Counted from the stretch's first letter, positions 13,593-27,799 are shown. The stretch: 64,000 nt of DNA from Synchiropus splendidus (GCF_027744825.2 NC_071340.1:5644501-5708500), one strand, 5' to 3'. The notes: generated by a model from the letters alone, not told the origin. Numbers and translations are program-made.

Positions 13593-16366
13593 TAGATCGT
13601 TCAATTTTTTTTAATTCTTTTTAAAATGTTCCACTTCTTTAAGGAAGAGTCACCCATACTGATAGAGATTGAAACCATTTTTTTTCACGATTTAAATTCA
13701 ATAATTTCGTGGTTATGTTCAGTAATATTGTTAATGATCATATTCGTCAACTGTCCAATGTGCCCTTGGTAATCACTTAGCGTTCCACTCCCCAACACTT
13801 TCACAGAATGGAGCTGCAGTCACCCAGGAGAGTTAAAGATTCTCTTATCCCGGGCCACTGCCAACAAGTCATATGAAAAGGTCCCCAGACTCATGTTACA
13901 TCTCCTTGGTCCGACAAGTTTAAAACTGAACATCCGTGATTTCTGACTCTGCTCAAAAGAACTTCAACCTATATTTCCTATTTGTGAGTGGTAATATCTG
14001 AAATGTCGACAGGGTAAGCAAACAAGCATCTGAGTTTTTGATGTTTGGCAGTGTTTAAGATGCTATGCCACAGTGTTGACTCCATCAGTTGAGGTGAATC
14101 ACAGTTGACTTTGACACTTCCATGTTGCCACACCAGTATGTCGTAAGGCCGGTGAACTTTAGCACGCCGGAGTCTTCATCTTAATGGTTTTTGCTGTGTT
14201 GACAGATTGAAATCATATACATTTGAGTGAATCAGAATCCACCTTAAACAACACGAAGAGTAGGCCTGAGTGATTATTTCGCTTTAAAGGGACAACACAA
14301 TACAATGCTTTTTTCAAATACAAAAATGCTCCTCGGACCTGACCCGTGCTTTACAAAACCACTGTGGAGAGTCTGTTCAATGTACTCCACCAATCATGGA
14401 GACGCTGTGGTACCAGGTAGTTACTTCATAAGTGACAAGACCGTCTCCCGGCCTCACGCTGGGCTGGTGACCTGGAAGGAGGGGTTCAATGCAGGTCACA
14501 ATGATTTGGCCAGTCCGACCCATGCCTCACACGTTTGCTCTCTATTTATCGCTTTCTTCGTCATCATGAATGTGTGACTCAAAGTCTGCAGGTAGTGTTG
14601 ACATTTTTAAATATTTTAAAGTGACGGAGAACGAGAATAGAAGTGTTTAACCAAATAATCTTGAGCATCCTGTTTACTTTATTGTACCAAAAGGACATGA
14701 ATTCATTCGTTGGCTTATCAGCTCTTAAACGTACCTTCATTTTTTTGGAAGCAGTGTTTTCTTTGGAGGCATTATATAAAAGAAAACTTAGTTTTACCTC
14801 TTTTATTAGCAAAGGCTACAGAATATTCTTTAACTTTCTATGAAAAATGTCCCACAATGATTCTTGATTATTTATGTAACATTACAAAGACAGGAACGGG
14901 AATAATTTAGTAGTGTAACACGAGTGTGAGTGAAATTGTCGGTGGATATCCACCCTGTGCTGCCGATGCATCTTTCATGCATCGGCAGCATTTGTCTCAG
15001 AAAGCAGGATGTCTAAATCTCCTATGTTAATCAAAGTACTGGTAGCTTTTTGAACCTAAACAGTACCTTTGCTTTTAAGCATCTGTTGTTAAAGCCGGGT
15101 TCATTCTAAATACCAAAATCCAAATCTAATGTAGTTCTTGCCTTTAACGGTATCTTTTCTGTCTCCCTCAAGGTGCTTTGCTTTACATTCCTGAGTCCTT
15201 TTTTTTTGGTAAATTAAAAAACATTACTTTGGTAATAATATTGTTAAAATATATTGGCACTTGCATTTACTGAGGATGATGGAAAGTGTATTTTAATAAC
15301 ACAAGTAATGTGTCTACATATTTCCCTCTCGTTTTCGTCGGGCTGGGAAACTAGAGACACAATATATTATTTGGAACGATACTTGGCAATATTGCGTGAA
15401 AGGATGTTGCTGAATTGGATGGGACCAAAGAGAAGCCTCTGGCTCACAAGTTATTTGCAGTTAGATGTGTGTGGTGGACAGGGTCAAGACAGTTCTGCCT
15501 CCTGATGGAAGGACTCCGAGTAGAGGCATGACCTTCACTAAAGATGTTAACATGCAGCAGCTATATTTGCATGAATGACAAATGTTGGGTTGTTCCTTAA
15601 AGCATTTGAGAAAATCAAGTTGATCAAGTGCATTTGCTGTAGGTGACTCCTCTATGTCATTCATTTTGTATACATACACATCTATACAGGTTCATCAAAA
15701 TTACTGTCGCACACTTTTTCTGACAGAATACACTAGGTGGAGCTATAATACCAGTGCAGAACTGACTTGTCCGTGTACTCGGAGAGCTTTCCTGATTTCA
15801 CCAACTACAAGGCTGGCATGGCATCAACTCGACCTGCCGTGTTCGGAGAGAGAAAACAGCTGACTTTTCTAGGATTAAAAAAATATTCTGTTGCTCTCTG
15901 TGAAGCTGAACAGTGTATACTGTCTATCAGTCCAAATTTAATGTTATTCCCTTTAGGTCCATCACCCTTTGGTCATCTGAGTTTGGGTTGTGTGGGCAGC
16001 AGACAAGGCAAAGTGGTCCAGTCCTTCTGGTCCTTCTGCACAAATTCTCCTGCTGCTGAAGCAGATAGATGTTCTCGAGCTCCAACACTTGGTGGCTTAG
16101 TCCTGTTGAGAACCATAGCCTCAGACTTGCAGCATTTAAAAATGAATACATTTAAAGAAGAATCGCACCGTTGAGTGGCACACAGTAAATAAAAGAAATT
16201 TTACCCAAACTTCACTCTAAAGCAGTTTGTTGAATGATGGACTCTTTCCATGAGACTGGCTGCATCGCTCGCTGGCCACCTGCATGAGTCACTGATGCTT
16301 CCTAATGTTGTATTGTATCCAATTGTCGTATTGTATTGCCACCAATGCATCTCCTTGATTGTCCAG
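13591..16366 (+). other. presumed acsbg2 intron 1
   Basis: The interval between the putative non-coding exon and the first coding exon is AT-rich. It contains a pair of adjacent palindromes at 14941-14989 and two exon-like stretches at about 15330-15470 and 15751-15860 that I cannot assign to a protein. Nothing else is recognisable. Confidence 0.5.
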
Positions 16367-16376
16367 AACTTTCAAC

Positions 16377-19300
16377 ATGAGTGTCCCTGACACCTTGGGC
16401 AGTGGAGCCATAACCATGCAAGAACCAAGTCACAGGTATCAACAATGTGGCTTTTGATTATTGGATATTAGATATTGACCGTGATCCTCATCCTCAGCAT
16501 TCAAGAGGAACATTTGTCACCTGACCCTGAGACCCAATCAGCAGAGCACGGCGTCGGGAATAACAGCGAGGTGGTGGAAGATGGGGACGGAATGACCCAG
16601 AACAGAGGTCAAGTCAAAGCTTCAGAGCTTCAACACCCATTAGAGAACCAAGACATTCACCTGCCAGAGCACGATGTGACGCCTGCAGCAGTGGCTGACT
16701 GTGAAGGAGCTGTCAAAGCCAGTAAGTATTGTAAGTTTGAGACTTTGACTCAATAATATACTCTGTTGGACAGTAACATAGCTGCTCACTGATAACCATT
16801 TAATGTGCTTGTGGCTGTTTTTTCATCATGCACAGGCCTCAGACTTGCTCAAATTATTACAAAAAATATTACCAAAAATAATATTAATATTAAGATTATT
16901 GAATCATGACAAAAATGACACTTAAAATTGTCTCTCTTAACAGTACAAATTTGAATGACTTCAAATGAAATAAAAATGGATGGAAAGACAACAAAGACAA
17001 AAAAGTGTGGCAAATAATCCTAAACTCAAAACGTGTGGAAGTTGGGAACCACTCTTTCACTAAATGACTTGAATTTACAAGCACTTTGTTATTCGAAATG
17101 TTGTTTCACGCCTCAATAACTTGCCTGACAAATATCTCTTCGTGAGTCAATCGTCACCGTGACACGCTTGGCTGCGTTGAGCAAACACACGTCTGCACTC
17201 AAATACTGGAGGGTGACACAACTGATATATCTCGTCCGACAAAAACGTATCTGTTTAAGCTAAAACAAAAAATGTTTCGATTCTTTCGGTGACAGAGCAG
17301 AGAAATTCAGAGCAGTGTTTTTTTGCCGTCAGAAAAAGGAAGTCGGTTGCGTCCTGCCTCCAAACCTGACTGGTGGGTTCCTGTTTCATCTCAGGTGTCA
17401 ACACCACCTTCCATATCTGCTGCAGAACCTGCAGATCCAGTTGCCCCCAGGGCAGCCCTCCTAACACACCCACAGATGTAGACCAGAGATGTCTGCAACC
17501 GCAACACACTTTACCTTAGTCTACCTTAGTCCTCTGCTACGACTCTCTGACTCCCACCAATGGCTTGTAAATGCTGCTGCCCCACTCCTCCCCAAGCAGA
17601 TCCGGGGACTCAGACCGTCCTGCCGTCGAGGGTGTCTCTTGCCCCAGCCGATCAACTATGGAGTATCAAGAGGGACCAGGCTGTGAGGCTGAGGATGGAG
17701 GGCTCGGGCGCTGCCTCTGAGACTCCCATTACCATTGCGCAGATGTTCCAACAGACAGTCGAAGGATTTGGCGATCACCCAGCCCTGGGTGTTAAGAAAG
17801 AGGACCAGTGGCAGATGGTGTCCTGGAGGGAATACTACAGCATGTGCCGAATGGCCGCCAAAAGCTTTCTGAAGGTTTGTGTTTGCTCTTCCAGTAGAAC
17901 AGGAAACTCCATTGCACATGAAGACTCAAGACAACATTTCATTGCAAATTAAAGTAGGTAGCACTGAGAAGATTCGCAGCTGTTCTTCAGCACCTAACAC
18001 TTGTGGAGAGGTTGCACACTGTGAGATGTAGCGTGTCCTAGGCAACACTTGACTCTGTCCCACAAGAGTAGAATTATCCAGGGAGAGCAGAAGGTAACTG
18101 AAGGGCAGATGCACTGGATAGACTGTTAGATCTGTTATTGAGCAGTTGACATCAGGAGGTTGTCACAGCAAGTCCTCCATTTTTTATCTTGATCATCCTC
18201 CAGCCTCCCCCAAACCGTTGCCACAGTTCAAGTTTGAACTTTTACCTTTTTGACAACACGAACCTCCCTACATCCAATTTGATAAACAGAAATCCTGCCG
18301 TGTGCCACTCCGGCTGTAAACCGACACTTGGGCGTGTGAAACGCTCCTCTCGTGGTGTCTCTGATTTCACAGCTCCCTCTGGAGGCTCAATGTAGGTCAA
18401 AAGTTACATGTGGCAACAGCATTAAACATGCATGTACTCTTAAAAAAATATTTTTTTTCTTTATACAGTTGGGGTTGGAGCGGTTCCGTGGCGTGGGCAT
18501 TCTGGGATTCAACTCACCGGAGTGGTTCATCGCAGATATCGGCTGCATCTTGGCAGGGTGAGGTCACAACCTTGTGTTTTTCAAAAAAGAAAAAAAAAGT
18601 CATCATTTTTATGAAATACAGAGATGTATTTGAGGTTTTGCATTCCAAAATCTGTTGTTCTTAGTGTTTTTAATTAGTCTTAATTTTGTGTTAAGTGTCT
18701 AGCGCACTGTTCTGTTCTTTACAAAATTAGATTTGACAAACATGACTGAAAGCACTTCATTTCTTTAATGTCTTTATATCCTAACAATTCTTAACCTAAT
18801 ATTTATGTAGGCAACCATTCCCCCACTATTGTTGCCATGCGTTGCGTTAAAAGACCTTTGAAATTATGGTCTCAATTCCAGGGACTGAACATTCCGACTG
18901 AAGTAAAAGTTTGTTGCACTTGTCTCTGCTTCCTGCACAGGAGAGACATGTTTGCATCGGAGCAGATCAGAGATCAGCATGTGATTTAAGTTAGCTAGTT
19001 CAACATTTCACATGTGTCCTGTGGGACACAGACCCGAGCCATGTCTCATTAATTTAATCAGTATTGCACTCGAAAGCGCTCTTCACTGGTTTTGGAGACG
19101 GATTCCAGTGATGTAGAGAACATAAACGCCACCGTCTACGCCCGTGCTCAGGGTGATGAGTTTGTTTAGTGGGTCACAGTGTTCTGGAGATGCTCTGGTG
19201 ATATCATCAGCCCCTGTCTTCCAGCCCACGAAAGCAGGGGCTCCGTGTACATTCATGTCAAAGGAATCAGCAGTGTGGAAAGCATGTGGACAGGATGGTG

Positions 19301-22300
19301 TGTGTCAGCTCATGTGGCTTGAATTTATTTGCGAGTGATTTTGACTTACAAGTGTGAAGCCATACTGATTGCAACGTTAAGCTCCTGCTCTCTCATTGTC
19401 ATCCATCATCTGATGCACTGCAGACACGACAGATTCCATTAAGTGATGTTCCTCACAGCAGCTGCCAGCCGAGGTGGTTGGAAGGTTTCCACCTGTACAG
19501 TCACGGCAGAGTGGGTGTTGCTGGGAGAACGCCATTTCAGCACCCACAAAATGAAGCGGTTTTCTGTGGGTGGGGCTTATGTACAGTCTCTGCTGTGTTC
19601 AATAGGGGGCGAATATTGTTTTAAGAGACGTCAGACCACTAGGATAAGTCCTCAGAAAGTAAAAAATAAATCCTCCTCCATGATGCTTCGGACGATGAGC
19701 AGTTTGGGATTGGATCAAAATGATTGATTAGGGATTGATTGTTTCCTTTTCCGTCACATGTTGATCACGTTCGTCTTGTGCTTCAGTGGCCTAGCGACCG
19801 GCATATACACCACCAACTCTCCAGAGGCTTGTCAGTATGTGGCTGCCAACTGTGAGGCCAACATCCTGGTGGTGGAGAATCAGAGGCAGCTGGAGAAAAT
19901 CCTGCAGGTGATGGCAACACGACCACAGCAGCTCTGGATGAGTGACTTGGATTAGGAATCAAACGTGTCTACCATTGCCAGTCTCCGCATGTCAACACAC
20001 CTCCATTTGTCACCACAGGTGAAGGATCAGCTACCACACCTGAAGGCGATCGTCCAGTATAAGGGCGAGTTGCACCAGAAGGCGCCGTTTCTGTACACGG
20101 TTAGTTTCATGATACCAAGCAACCTTTGACAGACGTCTAGTCACAGTTGCTAAGTTGTTCGCGGTGGATGCCGTCTTCAAGCTTGTGAGTGAGATCTTAC
20201 AATGGCATAGTCACAGGTGAAGTTTGACACGTGGCTGGTGATGAGCAGTGAGTTGTGTCGTTCATACACTGGCATGTTTTGACAGTGGCTGATCATTTTC
20301 CCGTTGTGGTGTCTGCTGTTCTCAAAGGCCAGCTTGCGATCTAAAAGATTCAGGTGTGTCTCATGAAACTGAAGGTGGTACTGTCAATGAAGTGAGCATC
20401 TTGTTTCATTATAAGCACTCGAGCATCTTCCTATCTCACTGTTGCCATGACCACGTGGCACGTGATGGACTATATCAGGTAGGCATTTGGAGTTCCCTGA
20501 GACACAGTTGCTGTCCTCACAGGTCCAGCAAATCAATCTGTCATTCAGAATAACCATGCATCGTGGGTAGCAACAGGGTCACGTGAGTCTGACCTTAATT
20601 TATGAGATGCAACAACCAAAATTTGGTCTTTTTTTTTACACTACACTACAGTGGGATGACTTCATGAAACTGGGCGAGGACTATCCCGACGAGCAGCTCA
20701 ACGTCATCATTGACAGCCTCCGTCCGAACGAGTGCTGCACTCTAATCTATACCTCAGGAACCACTGGCTCCCCTAAAGGTGTTATGCTGAGCCATGACAA
20801 TGTGAGTATCGCACGACGTCTGACAAAGCCATCCTTGCTTGAAGGTTCATGTACTGTGATGTTGAAGGAAAAAATCATCAGCAGATGGTATGGCTTTCTG
20901 TGTGATGCCGTGATCTTCGGAGCATGGAGCATCAATCAAATACAGTCGAGAAAAAACAACACTTCTAAATGATTGACTGAAGATTCAAGTTCCAATCTAA
21001 AGCATTCATTGTGTTTTCACTGCATGACTTGGGTTAATAGACAAGGTCGGATGAGGCCATTCTCACAAAAGGTTTTGAACTTGTGTTCTGCTGCGCAGTG
21101 GACGTGGACAGCTTACGTGGCCGGTAAAGATGCCCGCCTGAACTACTCAGAGGAAGTTGTGGTCAGTTATCTACCTCTCAGCCATGTGGCGGCGCAACTC
21201 AACGACATATGGATCTGTATGAGGTTTGCCGGGACCACCTACTTTGCAGAACCAGACGCTCTGAAGGTGAGGATCCATTCTGGTTCATCACTCACTTTAT
21301 TTATTGCAACCAATCTGTCTTCAGGGATCGCTGGGGACAACATTGAAAGAGGTGCGTCCCACTTCCTTCTTGGCGGTCCCACGAGTTTGGGAGAAGATGC
21401 AGGAGAAAATGAAATCAGTGGGTGCAAAAGCTTCCCCTCTGAGGAAGAGAATTGCGGACTGGGCCAAGTCCATCGGCCTACAGTACAACTACAGCGTCAT
21501 GAATGGGTGAGAAATTTGTTGCATCAAAAATGTCTAAAAAATTATGCAAAATATTTGGAGTAAATAAAGATTTTGTATTTGTGGCTTTCAGGGAGAACCA
21601 GGTACCCTGGGGCTTCACGCTGGCCAACACGCTGGTCTTCAAGAAGGTCCGTGCTGCACTGGGTTTGGACCGCTGTAACCTTTCGTTCAGCGGTGCCGCC
21701 CCCATCACCAAAGACACCCTGGAGTACTTCATGAGTCTGAATATCCCAGTGATGGAAATGTACGGCATGAGTGAGAGCTCCGGACCTCACACCATCTCAC
21801 TCAATAACCGCTACCACATCACGAGGTCAGTATCTCCTTCTCAAAATAAGTGGCCAAAACCTTCTATCACTGGACTAGCAGAGTAACTTGTATGATTGAT
21901 TTGGCAGTTCAGGGTCGTATTCCTGAGCCAATGGAATAATTTCCTTTCTTTGCCGACCCTGGTTCATCTGTTTGCAGTTGTGGGAAGGTGATGTCTGGCT
22001 GCAAGGTGAAGCTGGATAAGCCAGACCAGGAAGGCAACGGTGAGATCTGTTTCTGGGGTCGGAACGTGTTCATGGGGTACTTGAACATGGCGGATAAAAC
22101 TGAGGAGGCCCTGGACCAGGACGGCTGGCTACACTCAGGAGACCTGGGGAGGTTTGATTCACAGGAGTTCCTCTACATCACCGGACGCATCAAAGGTGAG
22201 CTCACTTCCTATCGCACCATGACTTGCCATGTCCTGGTTCTCTCACTCTCTTACACATTCCACCCTTGAGGCAATACGACAATGTCTGTGACAGTGTTGT

Positions 22301-25300
22301 GGCCACAAGGGGCAGACGGCAAGGGGTGTTCCTAATTCATATATGCGCAGTAGCTCGACTTTTTTCCTTGTTCTAGTCTAGAATGGTCTGCTCAGTCTGC
22401 AATATATTGCTTACTATTGTGACAACCAACAAGCAAAGAGCTTAACATGGCCACAGTTCTGCCAGCATGGAGCAGGATGCTGGAGTGTCTTTCAAGCAGC
22501 CACACTATCAACCACCCGTCCAGAACCAAAGGAGCGGTCAGCGCTTTTACTGACTTAGTGACATGTTTCATTGGTGGAATGCTTCGTGTAACAACTTCCT
22601 AACTGACCGATTTGAGATAAACTTGCTCAGGTTACTCTTAAAAAAACCCGGAGAGGGCTGACCAAAAGCGACACAACATCCTGTCCCGTTTTGTCTGTAC
22701 TCCAGATACTCTGGTCAGTCAGGCACCTTTCTCTGGTGTCAGTAGCTGCCAACATGTTTGGACAAGAGTCAGTCTGACAGTGGCAGGACCATGGACAGCG
22801 TCATCGCCAACAAGCCCCGGCCCGCCCTTTGCACATCAGCAGCTTGTTGTTTGTTGATGATCGGGGACAAGACAGACATTCGCAGGACAGATTATGAGCA
22901 ACATGTGAGAATGTATGCAACATGGTTTTATGATGATTATCTTGTCTTAATAACCATGGATAGGTATTATCTCAGTCAATTTTTCGATTAACTGTACTGC
23001 CTTAAACCCCAGCTCCGAACAAGATTCTGGGCACACAGCACCAAACAGCAGAAACATTTGTATTCACCCCAGACAATGTTTTGTCTGTGTTCCGCCTTAA
23101 AACCCTGTCAGAAGAATATTGCGAACACCTCATTTAATCGATAAATAATATATAATATGAAGATGCGATTTCAACCCTGCCTCATCTTGCCATAAAATGG
23201 GCACATCTGCCAAAATGTAAATGCACTTCAACACGTGTGCTCATGATGAGTTGCAGGTGTTACTGAATCTGGAGTCTGGAATTGTCAACTCCCTTTATAG
23301 GGCAGGTGTAGGTTTGGCTGAACTGACTAATTAATAAACTTGTTCTTACTCACAAGGTGTCAAATAGTCAGTTGCATGTTGATGCATACTGCGGGGAGAA
23401 CCAGTATTCCATACAGTACCCTGCTGATGTTGGAAGTTCTCCCACTTACCAAAGCATTAGAGGTCTGTCATTTTGATCAAAGGTACTCTTCAACTGTGAG
23501 TGATAGAAATTTAAAAAAATCCTACAAGTGAATGGTTTTTAAATAATGAATTAGCATTTTATTACATGACATACTGAAAGTATTTGATGGCCTATCAACC
23601 AGTAAGAAGTTAGACAGACCTCTTAGTTCTTCTGTAAGAAGCCCTCCTGTTCGCCACTCATCACAATGGCCAAGACCAGAGAGTTGAGCAAGGACATCAG
23701 GGGTAAAATGGTAGACCTGTGTTAGGCTGGGACCGGCTACAGGACGATAACTTTGTGAGAAAGCAACCAATGTTGCAATAATTTGAAAATGGAAGAAGAC
23801 GACCTTTCCTCTCTCTGGAGCCCTGTGCAAGATCTCTCTTGTGGGGCATCAATGATGATGAGGAAGGTGAGGGGTGGGTCCAGAACTCCACGACAGGACC
23901 GTGTCGATGACCTGTATAGGGCTGGGCCCACAGTCTCAAGTAAAACCATGAGCAACGCTCATGTCGTCATGGATTAGAATCCTGAGGTGCACGCAAGGTC
24001 CCCCTGCTCAAGCCGGCAAGGCTCGTCTGAACTTTGCCAATGACAATCTGGATGATCCAGAGGAAGAATGGAAGGTGGTCATGTGGTCTGATGACACAAA
24101 GGTGGAGCTTTTTGGTCTAAACACCACTCGGCTGTGTTTGGAGGAAGAAGAAGGTTAAGTACAACCCCAAGAACACCATCCCAACTGTGAAGCATGAAGG
24201 TGGAAACATCAGTCTTTGAGGATGGTTCACAACAAAGGGGAAAGGATGACAGGGATGGATGGTGCCTGGGTCTTCCAGCATGAAAACAACCCGAAACACA
24301 CAGCCAGGGCAACTGGGGAGTGTTGAAAACTTGACGTCCACTGAAGGAGTGTGCTGCTTTGAAAGAATTTACCTGCCTCCTTCACATGGCGTAGCACAGA
24401 CATCTAGTCACCTTTGACATCCTGGTGTTCCTCCAGTCAACAAATGTGTAACACAAAATCTACACCAGCAGCAGCCTGGCAGTATGAATGCTGCAGTCAA
24501 AGTTGATGGAAAACTCTTGTAAGGAATTCTGTCTTTGAACAGAGCTGATCATCACGGCTGGGGGAGAGAACATCCCACCGGTCCCCATCGAGGACGCGCT
24601 GAAGTCTGAGGTGGCTATCATCAGTAATGCCATGTTGATCGGTGACAAACTCAAGTTTCTCTCGATGCTGCTGACACTCAAAGTAAGAAAACACACACAA
24701 CAAATGAAAACTCTTCTCTCTGCATGTACAGCAGCTTGGTTAACTCAGGGCTGTGTCATGAAAACAAACATCTAAGAATTAAAGTGTTGAAACATTGAAC
24801 TGCAGTTCATTTCAAAAGCCAAGTGAAGCTGAAACTCCGGTGTGTTTGTCTACAGTGTGTCGTGGATGAAAACGGTGAGCCCACAGACGATCTGAGCCCT
24901 GAGGCATTGGACTTCTGCCAGCAGTGCGGCGTCAATGCTTCCAAGGTTTCAGAGATTGTCGCTAACAAGGAGCCAGCCATCTACAAAGCTATTCAAGAGG
25001 GAGTCGAGCGGATCAACGCGAGGGCCACTTCCAACGCCCAGAAGGTTCAGAAGTGGGTTATACTGGACCATGATTTCTCCATCACCGGCGGAGAACTGGG
25101 TGAGTACAGAAGCTTGACTGGGGCAAAACCCAGCAGGAATGAAATGTTCGCATTATTGACGTGCCTACATGCAGTCATCAGTAAATCACACTGGGACATC
25201 TTGTGCGTCCACATGCCGACTGCATTCCGACCCGAGAAGCTTGATTTGTCAGGAGATTGTGTCAGGAGAGTAAAGATGAAACCTTCTGCCCCTTCAGGTC

Positions 25301-25386
25301 CAACCATGAAACTGAGACGGCCCGTGGTGGTGAAGATGTACCAGGGGATCATCGACGAGATGTACGCGGCTGCGGAGAAACAATAG
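16377..25386 (+). CDS. acsbg2: long-chain acyl-CoA synthetase, bubblegum family member 2
   Basis: This enzyme uses ATP and CoA to activate long and very long fatty acids through an acyl-AMP intermediate. Coding exons: 16377-16435, 16498-16721, 17600-17874, 18469-18557, 19787-19907, 20019-20099, 20652-20801, 21099-21266, 21325-21506, 21592-21825, 21978-22195, 24543-24682, 24856-25099 and 25298-25386. They total 2274 nt, 757 aa plus stop, and all phases join. The first ~100 residues are acidic and variable; the conserved part begins at VSLAPADQLWS. Motifs: the AMP-binding P-loop YTSGTTGSPKG (about residue 316), VVSYLPLSH, YGMSESSGPHTIS, GWLHSGDLGRF, ELIITAGGENIPPVPIE and C-terminal FSITGGELGPTMKLRR. 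Segments such as GVGILGFNSPEWFI and AMLIGDKLKFLSMLLTLKC favour ACSBG2 over ACSBG1. All catalytic motifs are intact. The 5' end and N-terminal start are the least certain parts. Confidence 0.93.
23640..24345 (+). pseudogene. degenerate Tc1-like transposase
   Basis: Inside acsbg2 intron 11 (22196-24542) lie the remains of a Tc1/mariner transposase, same strand as the gene. The N-terminal helix-turn-helix start MAKTRELSKDIRGKMVDLC is visible from 23667, followed at once by a stop. Later pieces include ARLNFANDNLDDPEEEWKV and VMWSDDTKVELFG (about 24020-24120), the catalytic-domain region, and HENNPKHTAR near 24280-24310. Frameshifts and stops show it is inactive. I could not find clear terminal inverted repeats. 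Confidence 0.85.
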
Positions 25387-26366
25387 ACTGACGATACCAG
25401 AGCGGCACAGGCGTCAGCTGAACACTCACCAGAGGCAGACTCTGATTTATGTACATACAGTCTCAGGATGCACTTTTATTTGTATATAAACCATCTTGTA
25501 TAAGCCAAACCTTGCACTACATGCAAGGTGAGAGCAGAAAGGTTGTTGGCATGACTAGTAGCTGCTTCATTTTAAGTGATGCTCTCCGTTTGTGTGGCAC
25601 CATGGCATATTAACAGTCTCAGTCTAATTCAAAGTGATTTGCAGGGAACTTTTTCACCACGTATCAAGGTTTTATTGAATCTTTAGTCTGTTGTTAGACA
25701 AATTACACGGTATTAAAGTGCCCTAATAATACAACCGCAAATATTGCGTTTCTTAATTCCTAACACACAATGTATCAAAGTGTGAATATTTGTATACAGC
25801 GTTTTGTACTTCTGTTTCAAACAGAACTGTAATGTCTTAGTCTAACTAAGGTACCTGAATGTTGGGCTTCAGAGTATCTAAATTTCAGATAGAAAACATG
25901 TTAATCTACTCATCAGCAACAGCGATTCAAAGTTTCTGGTCTCAGGGCCACACCAGAGATGAAAAAAATCCATTCCAACAACACAAAAAGGATCAGCGCA
26001 TTTGATTGATTAAGCAAAGGGAAAATGAAAAAATGCTTTACAATGATGTCAGAATGTTTGCTTGTAAATTCCACCCGAGATAAACTCCAAACACTTGTGC
26101 AATGTTTGATTTGTTGTCTTGCTGCTTCAGTCGATATACAAGACGCTTCTCCAATGACCCTGACACACTGTTCTGGTGTGGACACTCAAGTTCTCCCTTG
26201 CATACAAGTCTGCGTCGACAGAAATACCCAAACGTGTGAACGTGAGCTGCTGTGAGATTGAGTGCTGGTCAGAAAGAAACAAAGTCCTCAAAGGATGTGA
26301 ATGAAGACTGAATCATCACTGTCAACAAATTATTCTTTTTACAACATGAGCTCCATTAAGATTGTC

Positions 26367-26372
26367 AATAAA
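26367..26372 (+). promoter_or_regulatory. acsbg2 polyadenylation signal
   Basis: AATAAA about 980 nt after the acsbg2 stop codon, followed by a TG-rich stretch. This is the first canonical signal after the stop that I noticed. Confidence 0.55.
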
Positions 26373-26621
26373 GAATGTTTGATTTGGATTAAGTTGTAAT
26401 GACTTTATTATGCATCACTCTCAAATCTCGCGGATCTGCCAAAACAATATGACCACAGCGCGTGTACTGTGCAGGTTTGAGTTGAAGATATTTCTCACTT
26501 CAGTTGACTCTCTTTTCTCCGTCCTCTGCCTCACACTTGTGAGTAGCGAGGGTTCACAATCGCTCATTGAGTGTGCGACACATGAACTGTATCATCACAG
26601 CTCTTTTTCAGTTCCACAATG

Positions 26622-26635
26622 GCGCCATCTGGTGG
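26622..26635 (-). promoter_or_regulatory. CTCF-like motif
   Basis: GCGCCATCTGGTGG is the reverse complement of CCACCAGATGGCGC, a full match to the vertebrate CTCF core CCASYAGRKGGCRS. It lies just beyond the acsbg2 3' end. Confidence 0.5.
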
Positions 26636-27799
26636 AATAAATTTACTTATGTTGAATTTAAATAAACGTCTCTGCTTCTCACATACACTGTGTGAAGCAT
26701 GTGGTGAATTAATGATGTGCTTCGGGCCTTCATGATTTTTATTAATAAGAAAATGTATGGACTTTGAGTCCATGGCGACTCATGTTGAACGAATTGTATG
26801 TACTATTGTGACATTGTCGATTGGGTTGACATCTTACCGGGCATTTATTTGACCTTAATTTAAGGTTTGGACATCGATAACATATTTCTGTCACAATAGA
26901 AACATAGAAGTTGATTATTTCAATGGCGAATCGAGCCAACAAAAATAATAATAATGTTTATTCAGTGGCCTTTTTTTCTGGCTTGAGCACCAGCCCCTAC
27001 ATAACTTGTACGTGTGCTTTCAGTACGTGCTGTTGTAGCAATTGCACTTATTGCGTTGTGAAATTAATCCGCATCTGGTCATTACTCAATATTTTTAATG
27101 CATTCGAAGGAAAAAACACAGAAAAATGAACGATTCACTGACACACCCGAGAATCTGAACCAAATGTTCCCGAAACACCCCAAACAAATCAACATCAAAA
27201 ATAAAAAAATATGTATTATTTACAGTGGAGGTCATAACCCTGTTACACTGTCACATAACACAGTTTGACGCTCCTCCTACATAGCCAACACAGCTGCTGA
27301 ATCTGTCACATTGCTGTCCTCAAAGCGGCACAGGTATCAACCCACATCAACACAAGGTGTTGCTCCACATGTTTTGTAACGCTTCAGTGCATCTGTAGCA
27401 TTTGACCCATCACTACTGATGAGGCTGGCATGAACTCCGGCAGCCTGCAATCCCAGGGCCTCATGTATCAACTGTGCATAGTCAAGGTTCTGAATTCCCT
27501 CATACAATTTGTATTTTGAATGTGAGTACCAAAAAAATCAGCATACACACACCAGTTGGTGATTTGTGATCAGAAATCCCACCCGTTCATAAGCAACATG
27601 CTCCTGCATGGATAAGGTCATTTGCATTCAGACCGGCCTCCAAATCACAGGTAAGACACCCAGCTTGATTCCCAAAGGGTCGTACCATTTTGCTCTGCAC
27701 GAAGGATTGCCATCCTCGCCCCTTTTTCCAGTCCGAATGGAGGTGACCAACTTTCACATTGTACCTCTGTATGAGGGGCCGTAGAGGACAAAAGTCATC

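Noticed and set aside
17394..17515. Cys-rich stretch after a good acceptor, as an extra acsbg2 exon
   Set aside because: Both plausible frames hit a stop and no usable donor restores phase; joining exon 2 directly to 17600 closes the frame.
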